This document shows, piece by piece, positions 9,882 to 19,177 of a DNA stretch of 59,730 bases. Positions within the stretch are counted from its first letter, which is position 1, and the number at the start of each line of letters is the position of its first letter. The notes beneath the pieces are model-generated. The model was not told where the DNA came from. It worked only from the letters and a program-made list of their open reading frames with translations, and made no database searches. Source of the stretch: an uncultured Bacteroidia bacterium (GTDB lineage Bacteria > Bacteroidota > Bacteroidia > Bacteroidales > F082); NCBI GenBank assembly GCA_913009755.1, contig CAJVWU010000011.1, forward strand, positions 1-59,730, read 5' to 3'. Position numbers and translations under genes: made by a program.

Positions 9882-10871
9882 TTATGCGTTAGGGTTATCT
9901 TCTGTTTTTGAAATGATTTCTGGCTTTTCTTCTGTGGCTGTCACCAACAGATCATCGTTTTTCCTGACCGGGGCAGGTTTTCGTGCTACCGAACCTTCCG
10001 GAGTTAACGGTTTGGGCTTGCGCGGTTTGAAATTGACCTCCCATATTGCATCAGTGGGACACACTTCAACACACTTTCGGCAAAGCGTACATTTTTTAAA
10101 ATCAATATAGGCAAGGAAGCTGGTGATGGTGATGGCATCGAAATTACATACTTTTTCGCATTTTCCGCAACCGATGCAAGCTACCGAGCAATTCTTTTTT
10201 GCCGGCCCGCCCTTTTCCTTGTTAACGCAGGAAACAAAGATCCTGCGGTATTTCGGTCCTTTTTTCCGCAATTCGATGATGTCGCGCGGACAGGCCTCAA
10301 CACAGGCACCGCAAGCCGTACATTTGTCGTTGACAACAGGCAGTCCGGTTTCGGGGCTCATGTGAATGGCATCAAAATCGCAGGCATCCACACAATCGCC
10401 ATGGCCCAGGCAACCATACTGACAACCACCCTCACCGGTAAACAAGGCATGGGCAAACGCGCAGGAAGATGCGCCTTCATATTTTATTTTGGCCGGAGAA
10501 TTGTTAAATGTTCCGTTGCATTTTATTACGGCAATCATCGGATCTTGCACTTCCACGTCAAGGCCTAACAGCTCACCCACCTTCTGCATAACATCGTTTC
10601 CACCCACCGGGCAAAACAAACCTTCAATGTTTTTGTTTTCTTTAGCTGATTTTACGGTAGCTTCGGCAAAAGAACGGCAACCGGGAAAACTACATGCCCC
10701 GCAATTTGCTGAGGGCAATGCCTCTTCAACCTCATCAATTTTCGGATCTTCAAAAACCTTGAACTTGCTGGCAATGAAGTACAATATAACGGCAGAAATC
10801 AACCCCAGGCCGCCGAGTGCTATGATCGCAATAATAATGATATTATCCACAATAAAAGATTTTCTGAACAA
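9882..10871 (-). CDS. rnfB: Rnf electron transport complex subunit B
   Basis: Ferredoxin-accepting subunit and first gene of the operon. One N-terminal membrane helix (about residues 8-30) is followed by the Fe-S domain LPSANCGACSFPGC and several ferredoxin-type cluster motifs: CQYGCLGHGDCVDACDFDAI, CTACGACVEACPRDII, CIGCGKCEKVC and CTLCRKCVEVCPTDAI. The C-terminus is a Lys/Pro-rich tail of about 50 residues, as in other long RnfB proteins. The ORF starts with ATG at 10871; a GTG at 10850 (VDNIIIIAI) would match shorter homologues, so the first seven residues are uncertain. Confidence 0.95.
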   Translation of the reverse strand: MFRKSFIVDNIIIIAIIALGGLGLISAVILYFIASKFKVFEDPKIDEVEEALPSANCGACSFPGCRSFAEATVKSAKENKNIEGLFCPVGGNDVMQKVGELLGLDVEVQDPMIAVIKCNGTFNNSPAKIKYEGASSCAFAHALFTGEGGCQYGCLGHGDCVDACDFDAIHMSPETGLPVVNDKCTACGACVEACPRDIIELRKKGPKYRRIFVSCVNKEKGGPAKKNCSVACIGCGKCEKVCNFDAITITSFLAYIDFKKCTLCRKCVEVCPTDAIWEVNFKPRKPKPLTPEGSVARKPAPVRKNDDLLVTATEEKPEIISKTEDNPNA

Positions 10872-11133
10872 ATTAAATTAACGTGCTTTTCAGGGAGGCA
10901 CAAAATTAAAATATTTAAATTCATCCCTATAATTTGGCAGGCTGCCGTTTATAAGTTTAATAGATTGGTATTTAATTAGTTGACAGATTGTTTTTTCTGA
11001 ATATCCTGAACGGTTAAACAAAACCGATTGACAATCAAATAGTTTTAAATATTCTTTAGAAAGACTATAAATTAAATCTAATCAATAATTTAGAAGGATT
11101 TAAAAACACGGGGGGATTGAAAACCAAAAACTA
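10872..11133. other. AT-rich intergenic region upstream of rnfB
   Basis: 262 AT-rich bases without a gene. On the minus strand TAATTTTG (10901-10908) fits a Bacteroidota -7 box about 30 bases before rnfB, but no TTG is seen at the expected -33 distance. This is the likely control region of the rnf operon. Confidence 0.35.
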
Positions 11134-11829
11134 TTATTTGTTATAATTATCTTCAATTGTCTCCAACCCCCTAACTATTTCCTCCGGTGATGGCAACAGT
11201 TTTTTCCATTCTTCCGGCAGTTGGCTGTACATCGTGTAGGTAGCCACGCCGATGGGTTGATTGGTATCGCGCAAAGCATATTCAACAACTGTCCGGTTTT
11301 TGCTTTTACAAATGATTATTCCTATGGAAGGATTTTCATGCTCCAATTTTACTTTATCGTTGAGCAAAGAAAGGTAAAACTGCATTTTGCCTGCATATTC
11401 GGGGATAAATTCCCCGACTTTTAAATCAATAGCTACAAGACTTTGCAACCGGCGATGAAAAAGTAAAAAGTCAAATTGATATTCATCTTTTATGGCTAAT
11501 ATTGCCTGATTACGATATTTTTCATGCAGGTTTTTCTCAAAATGGTTTTGGCTAATCATATAGTTGGCATACGCATTCCCTTCGATTTGATGGATGAGTA
11601 TGTTTTTGGACCAGCCATATTTCCGTGTCATCCGGATGGAAAACTCCCGCTCCAGGTCGTCTTTGCATTTGCTCATTATCAAAACATTATGCGTCCAGCC
11701 AATTTCTGCAACCAGTGGTTGCATTTTTTCGCTGCCTCTATATTTGAGATAAAACTTACGCATCAGCCAGATATTTCGTGCTGACCAACCCGATTGTCCC
11801 GGAAATTCCTTTTGCAAATCTTTCGACAA
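11134..11829 (-). pseudogene. YhcG/DUF1016-family PDDEXK nuclease, N-terminally truncated
   Basis: The 231 residues match the C-terminal two thirds of YhcG (DUF1016) proteins: the SGWSARNIWLMRKFY block, then the nuclease-type core DFLLFHRRLQSLVAIDLKVG with the D...IDLKxG signature, and the end LPSPEEIVRGLE. Full-length members are about 340-370 residues with an N-terminal helical domain, which is missing here. Family-like sequence continues upstream of the TTG at 11829 (GKSVVEQ) to about 11856 and then stops abruptly at a TGA inside a Cas6-like fragment. The product may still be made, but as a decapitated protein. YhcG proteins occur as accessory genes near restriction systems (family knowledge). 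Confidence 0.7.
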
Positions 11830-11833
11830 CTGT

Positions 11834-12114
11834 TCAACTACCGATTTCCCCCAGCATCAGACCTTCCTGTTTGTTTTCAAAAAAATGATGTACCTCATCC
11901 ACCCCGTCTTCTATACAGAAAAGGTGAGGCTTTTTTCTAATTCGTTTATATTGAATTAATGGATACGAAAACCGATAATCTTTGCCCAGATGATTGTGAA
12001 ACAATGTGTTTTCTCTCCCTGCTGTTTCCACAACAGCGCACCCTGGAATGCAGGTACTTCGTAAACTGCAATTTCGTTTTCAAAGGCAATATCTAATATC
12101 CTAATTTTACGCAC
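11834..12114 (-). pseudogene. Fragment of a Bacteroidota-type Cas6 gene, frameshifted and 3'-truncated
   Basis: Two overlapping frames together read like the N-terminal 90 residues of the Cas6 found in Bacteroidota CRISPR systems. The first frame, from a GTG at 12114, gives IRILDIAFENEIAVYEVPAF then QGALLWK. The second gives AGRENTLFHNHLG then YRFSYPLIQYKRI then FCIEDGVDEVHHFF. The shift falls in the A-run at about 12024-12028 and is explained by one lost base. A stop at 11834 ends it, and sequence from about 11856 on belongs to a YhcG gene. No repeat array or other cas gene is nearby. The Cas6 assignment is from memory of family sequence, not a search. Confidence 0.6.
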
Positions 12115-12184
12115 GATAGTGTTGACGAATATACATATTTTAAAACTGCGAAAGCAGGACAACAGCAATTTTAACTCATTCTAA

Positions 12185-13819
12185 TTAAGCAGTTTTTTTG
12201 ACAATGAAACGGTTGTAAATCCACAAACCCAATACGGCTATGGCACCGATAATGGTAAAAACAATCCAGATTCTCGCCGGGTTGTACTGATCCCATAAAA
12301 AATGGGTCATTTGGTTGGGAGTCATTCCCGTTAGCTGGCAGAAGCGATGGATGTAATCGTTTTGTGTGAAACCTGTGGCCTTCGAGATAGCCGGAATTTC
12401 AAGTCCGCGTTTGACGACTTCAATTTGAAGCAACGAGATTTTATCGCTCATGGTTTGATAGACCCTTCCCGAAAGAAATCCTGCAAATAAATTGCCGAGG
12501 GCTACCGGCAGAAACGAATATCCCATATAAAGTGCCACCTTCTCCCGCGGTGCAATAATGCCGATATATTCCGTAATTTTAGGTGAGGCGGCCATCTCTC
12601 CAAGGGCGAAGATAAAAATACCCAATACCACGTAACCTACGTTGTGGGTTGCAAAAGCAATCCCCACACCGATGGCTGCCACGATAATTCCGCTGATGAT
12701 GGCATTAATGGGTTTTAGCCGCATAACAATGGAAGATATCACGATTTGAAACAGAATGATAAACCCTGCATCAAAGCTAACAACAATCTCAGGCTTAATC
12801 ACCTGGCTGCCATTATCTGGCCCGAAAAACCAGGCCAGCCCCGACCATGTTGATGCGAAGAAATCGTACAAAGGTTTGGTATTTACCCACTGGTCAATAA
12901 AATTCGGAAGGGTATAAAAAATCTGATTGAACATGGTCCAGAATCCGACAATGAACAACAGAAATAAAATAAATTTTGAATCCTGAAAAATGGTGGTGAT
13001 GTTTTTGAAAATCTTTTTGTTTTCATCACCAATGGGGAGGGTATTGATGAATTCCACAAATTTAAAACTTATCCTTTCTTTGATAAGGAAGATAACGAAA
13101 CTTTCGAGAATGAACAGCATGAGGAAAATGGTAAAAAAGACAATGAATACCACGATGGAAGTCAACATGGTCAACAGAATAAGTGCATAGTCAAAAATTA
13201 TATTCTTCGATTCGATTTCGGTCTCCCGTTTGGGTTCTTTAAAAAAGATAAGTACCAGCACAAGGTTTATGAGAATGGAAACGGTGGACATGATAAAAAC
13301 ATAATCCCAATTGATCACCCGCATTTTTGAGGCAACTATGGGGCCTAGAAAACCACCGATATTCACCATCATATAAAAAATCCCAAAACCGATGGCCCGG
13401 GTATCATCATCCGTAGTTTTAGCAACCGTGGCGGAAACAATGGGTTTAAACATTGCCGCACCGAGGGCTACGTACAAAAAAGAAAAGAAAACCAGCCCGT
13501 AAGTGGTAAACTGCCCCATGATAAAATACCCGGTAGAGAGAACAAGGTAAGCCAGAATGAGTACTTTGCGGTAGCCGAACCTGTCGGCAATAGCACCGGT
13601 AACAACGGGCAAAAGATACAAAATAGCAGTGACGATTCCCATGATGTCGCCTTTTTGCGTCTGGCTGAATCCCAGGGCTCCCGTATCGGTAGATTTTGTG
13701 AGATACAGTGCAAGAATTGCAAATAAGCCATACCATGCCCACCGTTCAAAAAGTTCCATTGAATTGGCAACCCAAAATGTGCGTGGGAATTTCTTAAAGA
13801 TATGTGATAATTTCCCCAT
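12185..13819 (-). CDS. POT/PTR2-family proton-coupled peptide transporter (MFS)
   Basis: 544-residue inner-membrane transporter with 12 or more helices. The N-terminus ANSMELFERWAWYGLFAILA corresponds to the N-E-R-F-x-Y-Y-G signature of proton-dependent oligopeptide transporters, and GAIADRFGYRKVLILAYL is the MFS loop 2-3 motif. A large loop (residues about 250-330) separates the two six-helix halves. It probably takes up di- and tripeptides with protons, but the substrate is inferred. It stands alone, downstream of the HHH gene on the same strand. Confidence 0.85.
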   Translation of the reverse strand: MGKLSHIFKKFPRTFWVANSMELFERWAWYGLFAILALYLTKSTDTGALGFSQTQKGDIMGIVTAILYLLPVVTGAIADRFGYRKVLILAYLVLSTGYFIMGQFTTYGLVFFSFLYVALGAAMFKPIVSATVAKTTDDDTRAIGFGIFYMMVNIGGFLGPIVASKMRVINWDYVFIMSTVSILINLVLVLIFFKEPKRETEIESKNIIFDYALILLTMLTSIVVFIVFFTIFLMLFILESFVIFLIKERISFKFVEFINTLPIGDENKKIFKNITTIFQDSKFILFLLFIVGFWTMFNQIFYTLPNFIDQWVNTKPLYDFFASTWSGLAWFFGPDNGSQVIKPEIVVSFDAGFIILFQIVISSIVMRLKPINAIISGIIVAAIGVGIAFATHNVGYVVLGIFIFALGEMAASPKITEYIGIIAPREKVALYMGYSFLPVALGNLFAGFLSGRVYQTMSDKISLLQIEVVKRGLEIPAISKATGFTQNDYIHRFCQLTGMTPNQMTHFLWDQYNPARIWIVFTIIGAIAVLGLWIYNRFIVKKTA

Positions 13820-13936
13820 CGGTTATTATTTTAAGAAAAAATTAAGCGACAATGATAAGGAAAAATAAAATAGAAACTGAAAATATTACTCAGACTTATT
13901 TTTTTGAATCAAGATACCGGATGTCTGTCACAGATT

Positions 13937-14890
13937 TTATTCCAGGCTGATGTAATGTTTTATCTTAAGGAACAGTGATTCGGAAACAATGCCGTCGTCA
14001 ACAAGTTGCTGCTTCGAGGTAAATTTGCCGTTTTCCAACCGTCGGTTGATGATCTCACGGGCAATTCTGGCGGAAAAATAGAGATGTCCGGAAATCTCAT
14101 TAAAACTGCCTGTATTGATGTTTATGGTTTTGATTGCCGAAGGATCAATCACAATATATTTTTGAAGTTTTTCCATCCTGCTGCTGTCAAATCCGTAAAC
14201 GCTAACCAGTTGGCCTGTTTCATAAAATCCCCCGATAAGGTTGCGGTATTTTATTGTGCGTCTTGCCAGCCACGGAGGTATCCTGAGGTTTTTTACCAGC
14301 TCGGCTGAATCGGCACTGTTAAGTTCTACCATTTTAAAGCGTTCTTTTTTTCGCTTTTTTTTCTTACGTGGTGGCCTGTAGTTTTCAACAATATCTTCTG
14401 ACAGGGTCACAAATCCGGAGGGTATTCTGATGAAAGGCATTAACACCTGATATTCGGCATCTGAAATGCAATACATTTTTTTTAAATCTTCTTTGCGGTA
14501 AAATCTTCCCCCTTTGGCTTCATAGTTTTTAATGATACGTATCTGTTTATCGGTCAGCCCCATTTTTTTCCAGGACTCTTCAGGCAGGTCGTTGGGATTA
14601 AACAAAAACGGGTGCAATTTTTCACGGGCAAGGCCGGGAGTAAGTTCTCCGCGGTTTTGCAAATTATCAATGTTAATACTGTCTGATATTTGCTGTTGCT
14701 GTTGACGAAATGATTCTATTTCTTTTTGAAAATTACTGATATCGTTTGTTGTATATTGAAAGAATGTTGGCAGGAAATAGTTTATAACAAGCAATGTTAC
14801 AACAAATACCGATAGAATAATGATCCCTCTTTGCTGGCTTTTGTTCAACGTTAAAAAGGCACGGAACCATTGTTTGAGTTTCTGATTCAT
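13937..14890 (-). CDS. Membrane-anchored helix-hairpin-helix protein (ComEA-like)
   Basis: 317 residues: one membrane helix at about residues 23-42, a Q-rich linker, then repeated helix-hairpin-helix-like units. The clearest is VELNSADSAELVKNLRIPPW followed by LARRTIKYRNLIGGF. A final unit, ININTGSFNEISGHLYFSAR, is followed by IAREIINRRLENGKF. Such ComEA-type domains bind DNA non-specifically. The role in Bacteroidota is not established, and DNA uptake is only one possibility. The start ATG lies just before the membrane segment, and a good promoter lies upstream. Confidence 0.8.
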   Translation of the reverse strand: MNQKLKQWFRAFLTLNKSQQRGIIILSVFVVTLLVINYFLPTFFQYTTNDISNFQKEIESFRQQQQQISDSINIDNLQNRGELTPGLAREKLHPFLFNPNDLPEESWKKMGLTDKQIRIIKNYEAKGGRFYRKEDLKKMYCISDAEYQVLMPFIRIPSGFVTLSEDIVENYRPPRKKKKRKKERFKMVELNSADSAELVKNLRIPPWLARRTIKYRNLIGGFYETGQLVSVYGFDSSRMEKLQKYIVIDPSAIKTININTGSFNEISGHLYFSARIAREIINRRLENGKFTSKQQLVDDGIVSESLFLKIKHYISLE

Positions 14891-14938
14891 CGCTGTATTG
14901 TCTCCTGGCTAAAGTTTTGATAAATTTCAAATCAAAAA

Positions 14939-14967
14939 CAAATATACCAAAGATGGAAGAAGACCAA
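14939..14967 (-). promoter_or_regulatory. Bacteroidota-type promoter of the HHH gene
   Basis: On the minus strand TTG (14967-14965) and TATATTTG (14946-14939) are separated by 18 bases, close to the TTG-N19-TAnnTTTG consensus. The box is about 50 bases before the start codon at 14890. Confidence 0.5.
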
Positions 14968-15034
14968 TAGATTTTATAATTCTTTTATTATCTTGACCCC
15001 CTTTTAAAAGTACCATAAAATTGGATTTGGCAAG

Positions 15035-16690
15035 ATGAAACAGATTACGATTTTTATATTGGTTTTTGTATTGTTTTTTTCAACGGCATTATTTGGGGAA
15101 GACACGTTAACCACTTCTTCCAGAAATGATGTTTTTCAAAATCAACAGGTTAAACATGAGTTGACATTCAGCCAGAAGATTGATCATTCTTTTAGGCCGG
15201 TCGTGGATTTTATGAAGAAAAAACTTTTTTGGGATCCTTTTGCTGCGCTGGGCATTCATGATCCTGTGTCTCGTGACGCAACGGGAAAGCCTTTACTGGA
15301 TAAGGACGGGCAACCGGTCACTCATCCGATTCCTTTTATTGTTGCCTGGCTTATTTTCGGCGCCATCACATTCACCATTGTCATGCGTTTCATCAACATC
15401 AGGGGGTTTAAACACGCCATTGACCTTGTCAGGGGCCGGTATGACGATCCGGATGACCCCGGAGAAGTTTCCCATTTTCAGGCCTTGACGACAGCGCTAT
15501 CGGCTACGGTAGGTTTGGGTAATATTGCCGGTGTGGCCATAGCCATATCCATCGGGGGGCCGGGAGCCACTTTCTGGTTGATCATTGCCGGGCTGTTGGG
15601 AATGACTTCCAAATTTACCGAATGTACACTGGGCGTTAAATACCGTAAAATCAACAAAAAAGGTGTTGTGTCGGGAGGCCCGATGTATTACTTGCGCTAC
15701 GGCCTTGAAAAAAGAAATATGAAATGGCTGGGCATTTTTCTTGCCGGCTTGTTTGCTTTGCTTGTCATCGGCGGGTCTTTTGGCGGCGGAAACATGTTCC
15801 AGGCCAATCAATCCTTTTCGCAGTTGGCTTACCTGATCCCTTCGGTTGCGAAACACGGGGCATGGTATGGCATTATCCTGGCCATACTTGTGGGGGTTGT
15901 CGTTATTGGCGGCATAAAAAGCATTGCACGTGTTACGGATAAGATCGTGCCTTTTATGGCTGTATTGTATGTAGGTACGGCCCTGATCATTATCGCCATG
16001 AACATTCAGCACACCGGTGAAGCGTTCCGCCTGATTTTTGACGGAGCCTTTTCTCCCGGTGCAATGAAAGGGGGCATCATAGGGGTCCTGATCGTCGGAT
16101 TTCAACGTGCAGCTTTTTCCAATGAGGCCGGCGTAGGTTCGGCAGCCATTGCCCACTCGGCGGTAAAAACGGACAAACCCATCACGGAAGGATTTGTTTC
16201 GTTGCTGGAACCTTTTGTTGATACGGTGGTCATCTGCACCATGACAGCGCTTGTCCTGATTTTTACCGGAACGTATGAAAATCCAATGGGACTGGAAGGG
16301 GCCCAGCTCACTTCAAAGGCATTTGAGCAGGTGTTTTCCTGGTTCCCTTATATTCTGGTAGTTGCCATCTTTCTTTTTGCTTTTTCTACCATGATCTCCT
16401 GGTCGTATTATGGCCTGAAAGGTTTTGATTACCTGTTTGGCGGTTTCTCTGAAAAATTATTCGGTAACCGTAATGTTGCCAAATATGTATATTTCACTAT
16501 TTTCCTTATTTTTATTGTCATTGGTTCTTCTTCCAATCTCGGTTCGGTCATGGACTTTTCAGACATGATGATCCTTTCGATGGGCTTCCCTAATATTCTG
16601 GGTCTGTTGATCATGGCCAGGGAGGTGAGGGGCGACCTGGATGATTATTGGGGAAAGATTAAAAGGAATGAAATCAAAAGGTTTTTCTAA
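15035..16690 (+). CDS. Alanine/glycine:cation symporter family protein (AgcS)
   Basis: 551-residue sodium-coupled amino acid carrier. After a signal-like N-terminus (residues 1-20) and a periplasmic stretch of about 80 residues come about ten helices. Family signatures include [49 protein letters not shown] and [20 protein letters not shown]. It is the first gene of a tight run: its TAA overlaps the next ATG by one base, followed by ygeY and ygeW. That context suggests import of an amino acid-like or nitrogenous product used with the SDMH pathway, but the substrate is unknown. Confidence 0.92.
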   Translation: MKQITIFILVFVLFFSTALFGEDTLTTSSRNDVFQNQQVKHELTFSQKIDHSFRPVVDFMKKKLFWDPFAALGIHDPVSRDATGKPLLDKDGQPVTHPIPFIVAWLIFGAITFTIVMRFINIRGFKHAIDLVRGRYDDPDDPGEVSHFQALTTALSATVGLGNIAGVAIAISIGGPGATFWLIIAGLLGMTSKFTECTLGVKYRKINKKGVVSGGPMYYLRYGLEKRNMKWLGIFLAGLFALLVIGGSFGGGNMFQANQSFSQLAYLIPSVAKHGAWYGIILAILVGVVVIGGIKSIARVTDKIVPFMAVLYVGTALIIIAMNIQHTGEAFRLIFDGAFSPGAMKGGIIGVLIVGFQRAAFSNEAGVGSAAIAHSAVKTDKPITEGFVSLLEPFVDTVVICTMTALVLIFTGTYENPMGLEGAQLTSKAFEQVFSWFPYILVVAIFLFAFSTMISWSYYGLKGFDYLFGGFSEKLFGNRNVAKYVYFTIFLIFIVIGSSSNLGSVMDFSDMMILSMGFPNILGLLIMAREVRGDLDDYWGKIKRNEIKRFF

Positions 16691-17841
16691 TGCGGATAGC
16701 CATTCTGTTATTAAATACGGGACGTGGCAGCGGTGAAGTTGCCCGTCAACATGTGCGGCATCTGGTACGCCAGGGGCATAAAGTATATTTTATGCACCCC
16801 GGAATGAGTGACGGTGTCCCCGGTGCTGTGAACCTGGATATTGTTCTGCATACCCCCGTAACTCCGGTGCACGAATATTTGCCTTCTGCAGGCAGCAGGC
16901 AGAAACAGGTTGCCCGGATGTCGTTTGAAGAAATGTCAGCTTACCTGCCCGATTATGAAAAGGTGCTTGAAAGTATTGCTGGTGAAACGGATATCTTTAT
17001 CGGCCATCATGCCAATCTGAGTGCCATTGCCGTTCATAATGTGGCTAAAAAACACAACAAGCCTTATGTGCTTTTTATTCATGGTACCGGCATCGAACCG
17101 CGTCATGAAGAGTTATGGGACGACCGTGTGTGGAATTTAATTGAAAATGCAATAAACGGTGCCTGGGGCATAATTGTGACAACCGAATATGTCCGTGATG
17201 AACTGATCAAACCGTTGATCCCGTTACCTGATGACAAGTTTTTGATTCTGCCCTGTGGCGTTGACCTGTATGATTTCCGCCCCGACAATATAAAAGGGAT
17301 AAAGGAAAAATACAGCCTGCCGGGAAAGTATATAATCTGCCCGGGGGCATTAACAAAATCGAAAGGCCCGCAAAATGTTGTTGAAGCATCAAAAGAATAT
17401 GCCCATCTTGCACAAACTGTTTTTATCGGTGATGGTGAATTGCGTGATGCGTTGAAGAAAAATCTGGGTGAGAGAGGGATGTTCCTGGGTTATGTTTCGG
17501 AAGAAGACAAAGCCAGGCTGATCAATGCTGCTGAAATCCTGACGGCTGCCCCTGAAAAGAAAGAGCATTTCGGGATCATCTATGCCGAGGCCCTTGCCGG
17601 GGGTACGCCGGTCGTAGCGTATGAAGGTGGGGGAGTAGGCTCGATCATTACACCTGATGTTGGTTTTTTAACCGAACGTTCACCCGAAACACTTGGGGAA
17701 AAGATTGCTTATTTATTGGAAAATTCTGAATTGGCAAGCCAAATGTCATTGACCGGACGGATAAGGGCCGAAGAAAATTATGATTACAACAAACTGGTCA
17801 GGCAACTGGTGGAGTGGCTTGAAGGGTTTGTTAAAAGCTGA
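16690..17841 (+). CDS. Glycosyltransferase family 4 protein
   Basis: 383 residues with GT-B fold features. The N-terminal half has LNTGRGSGEVARQHVRHLVR, the linker LPCGVDLYDFRPDN, and the C-terminal GT4 block PEKKEHFGIIYAEALAGGTP with the E-x7-E type motif. No membrane segment. It overlaps the symporter stop by one base and ends 4 bases before ygeY, so it is translationally coupled to catabolic genes, an unexpected position for a sugar transferase. The acceptor is unknown; it may modify a small molecule rather than a surface polymer. Confidence 0.85.
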   Translation: MRIAILLLNTGRGSGEVARQHVRHLVRQGHKVYFMHPGMSDGVPGAVNLDIVLHTPVTPVHEYLPSAGSRQKQVARMSFEEMSAYLPDYEKVLESIAGETDIFIGHHANLSAIAVHNVAKKHNKPYVLFIHGTGIEPRHEELWDDRVWNLIENAINGAWGIIVTTEYVRDELIKPLIPLPDDKFLILPCGVDLYDFRPDNIKGIKEKYSLPGKYIICPGALTKSKGPQNVVEASKEYAHLAQTVFIGDGELRDALKKNLGERGMFLGYVSEEDKARLINAAEILTAAPEKKEHFGIIYAEALAGGTPVVAYEGGGVGSIITPDVGFLTERSPETLGEKIAYLLENSELASQMSLTGRIRAEENYDYNKLVRQLVEWLEGFVKS

Positions 17842-17845
17842 GAAA

Positions 17846-19033
17846 ATGAAAAATACATATTCAAAAATCCTCGAATTAGCAGATAAATACAGGGACTACA
17901 CTGCCCGGAATTTATCTGAACTGGTAAAGATCAAATCGCTGAGCAAAGATGAAGCGTTGGTTCAGCAGGAGCTGAAAAAACAAATGGAAGAAGCCGGATT
18001 TGATGAAGTCAAAATAGACGGACTGGGCAATGTGATCGGGCGTATCGGAAACGGGAAACGGATTCTTGCCATGGATGGTCATATAGATACAGTTGATCTC
18101 GGGGACCTCAGCCAGTGGGATTTTGATCCGCTTGGTGGTGAAATTAAAGTCGGTTTTGTCCGTGGCCGTGGCTCGGTTGACCAGGAAGGGGGACCCGCAG
18201 CTTTTGTTACTTCCGGAAGGATACTAAAAGAACTGGGATTTGATAAAGACCTTACCCTCCTGTTTGTGGGCAGTGTGATGGAAGAGGATTGTGACGGGCT
18301 TTGCTGGAAGTATATTATCGAAGAAGACGGCATCAAGCCTGATCTGGTGATCAGTACCGAGCCTACCAATCTGAATATTTATCGCGGGCATCGTGGCCGT
18401 ATGGAAATTGAAGTTGAGTTTCATGGTGTTTCGGCGCACGGTGCGGCACCCGAAAGGGGTGTGAATGCCATTTACAAGGCATCCCGCACAGCCCTGGAAA
18501 TTGAAAAACTGAATGAAAACCTGGCTTACGATGAATTTTTGGGAAAGGGCAGTGTTACCATTTCGGAGTTTGTTTCGGGAAGCCCTTCGTTGTGTGCCGT
18601 TGCCGATTATGCCCGGATTCATCTTGACAGGCGGCTGACCTGGGGTGAGACAAAAGAAATAGCGGTTCAGCAAATTAAGGAGTTGGTGAAAGGAACGGAT
18701 GCCTCAGTAAAGGTTCTTGATTATAAAGAAAAAGCTTATACAGGTCTGGAATACGGCATGGAAAAGTATTATCCCACCTGGAAGCTGCCGGAAGATCATG
18801 TTGCTGTCAGAAAAGCAGTGGATGCTTACAATAACCTGTTTGGAAAAAGCCCGAAAATTGATAAATGGACATTTTCAACCAACGGAGTGACGATTAACGG
18901 GGTTTACGGTATCCCCGTTATTGGTTTCGGACCCGGTAACGAGGAACTGGCACATGCACCCAATGAGAAAGTACCGATTGATGATTTGGTAGTTGCTTCG
19001 GCATTTTATGCGGCTTATGCGTGGGGCTATTAA
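17846..19033 (+). CDS. ygeY: YgeY-type M20 metallopeptidase family hydrolase
   Basis: 395-residue zinc hydrolase of the M20 family, the YgeY/selenium-metabolism branch. Metal and catalytic residues are visible: MDGHIDTVD, RGSVDQEGGPAA, VGSVMEEDCDG, STEPTNLNIYRG and a late ELAHAPNE histidine. The dimerisation domain lies between (GRMEIEVEFHGVSAHGAAPE). YgeY enzymes occur with SDMH clusters and are thought to hydrolyse an acylated or carbamoyl amino acid intermediate; the substrate is not proven. The ATG at 17846 is chosen because upstream in-frame sequence lies inside the previous gene. Confidence 0.9.
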   Translation: MKNTYSKILELADKYRDYTARNLSELVKIKSLSKDEALVQQELKKQMEEAGFDEVKIDGLGNVIGRIGNGKRILAMDGHIDTVDLGDLSQWDFDPLGGEIKVGFVRGRGSVDQEGGPAAFVTSGRILKELGFDKDLTLLFVGSVMEEDCDGLCWKYIIEEDGIKPDLVISTEPTNLNIYRGHRGRMEIEVEFHGVSAHGAAPERGVNAIYKASRTALEIEKLNENLAYDEFLGKGSVTISEFVSGSPSLCAVADYARIHLDRRLTWGETKEIAVQQIKELVKGTDASVKVLDYKEKAYTGLEYGMEKYYPTWKLPEDHVAVRKAVDAYNNLFGKSPKIDKWTFSTNGVTINGVYGIPVIGFGPGNEELAHAPNEKVPIDDLVVASAFYAAYAWGY

Positions 19034-19037
19034 ATAC

Positions 19038-19061
19038 AAACAAGACCGACAGGTCTTGTTT
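19038..19061. terminator. Hairpin after ygeY
   Basis: A perfect 10-base stem, aaacaagacc/ggtcttgttt, with a GACA tetraloop lies 4 bases after the ygeY stop. It is not followed by a long T-run, so it may attenuate transcription or stabilise the 3' end rather than terminate fully. Confidence 0.55.
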
Positions 19062-19076
19062 GTTTGGGATAGAGAA

Positions 19077-19155
19077 CCCCGCCATGAATGACGGGGAGAC
19101 TGAACGAGAAATCAACAAAATGAACAAATCAGTTACCCCGTCATTCATGGCGGGG
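19077..19155. repeat. 20-base perfect inverted repeat between ygeY and ygeW
   Basis: The left arm CCCCGCCATGAATGACGGGG (19077-19096) and the right arm CCCCGTCATTCATGGCGGGG (19136-19155) are exact reverse complements with a 39-base loop. Each arm is itself a partial palindrome (CCCCG...CGGGG). The form resembles paired REP elements (REPIN-like). No transposase is in the window. Confidence 0.7.
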
Positions 19156-19177
19156 GCATAAGACAAAAGAATAAACC

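Noticed and set aside
11956-12168. 70-codon ORF as a separate gene
   Set aside because: Only its middle part (from the GTG at 12114) is Cas6-like; the first residues and the tail after the frameshift are out of frame with the family.
11100-12180. CRISPR array near the Cas6-like fragment
   Set aside because: No regularly spaced direct repeats were found here or elsewhere in the window.
15497-16156. 219-codon ORF antisense to the AgcS symporter
   Set aside because: Shadow ORF; the plus strand encodes clear symporter motifs throughout.
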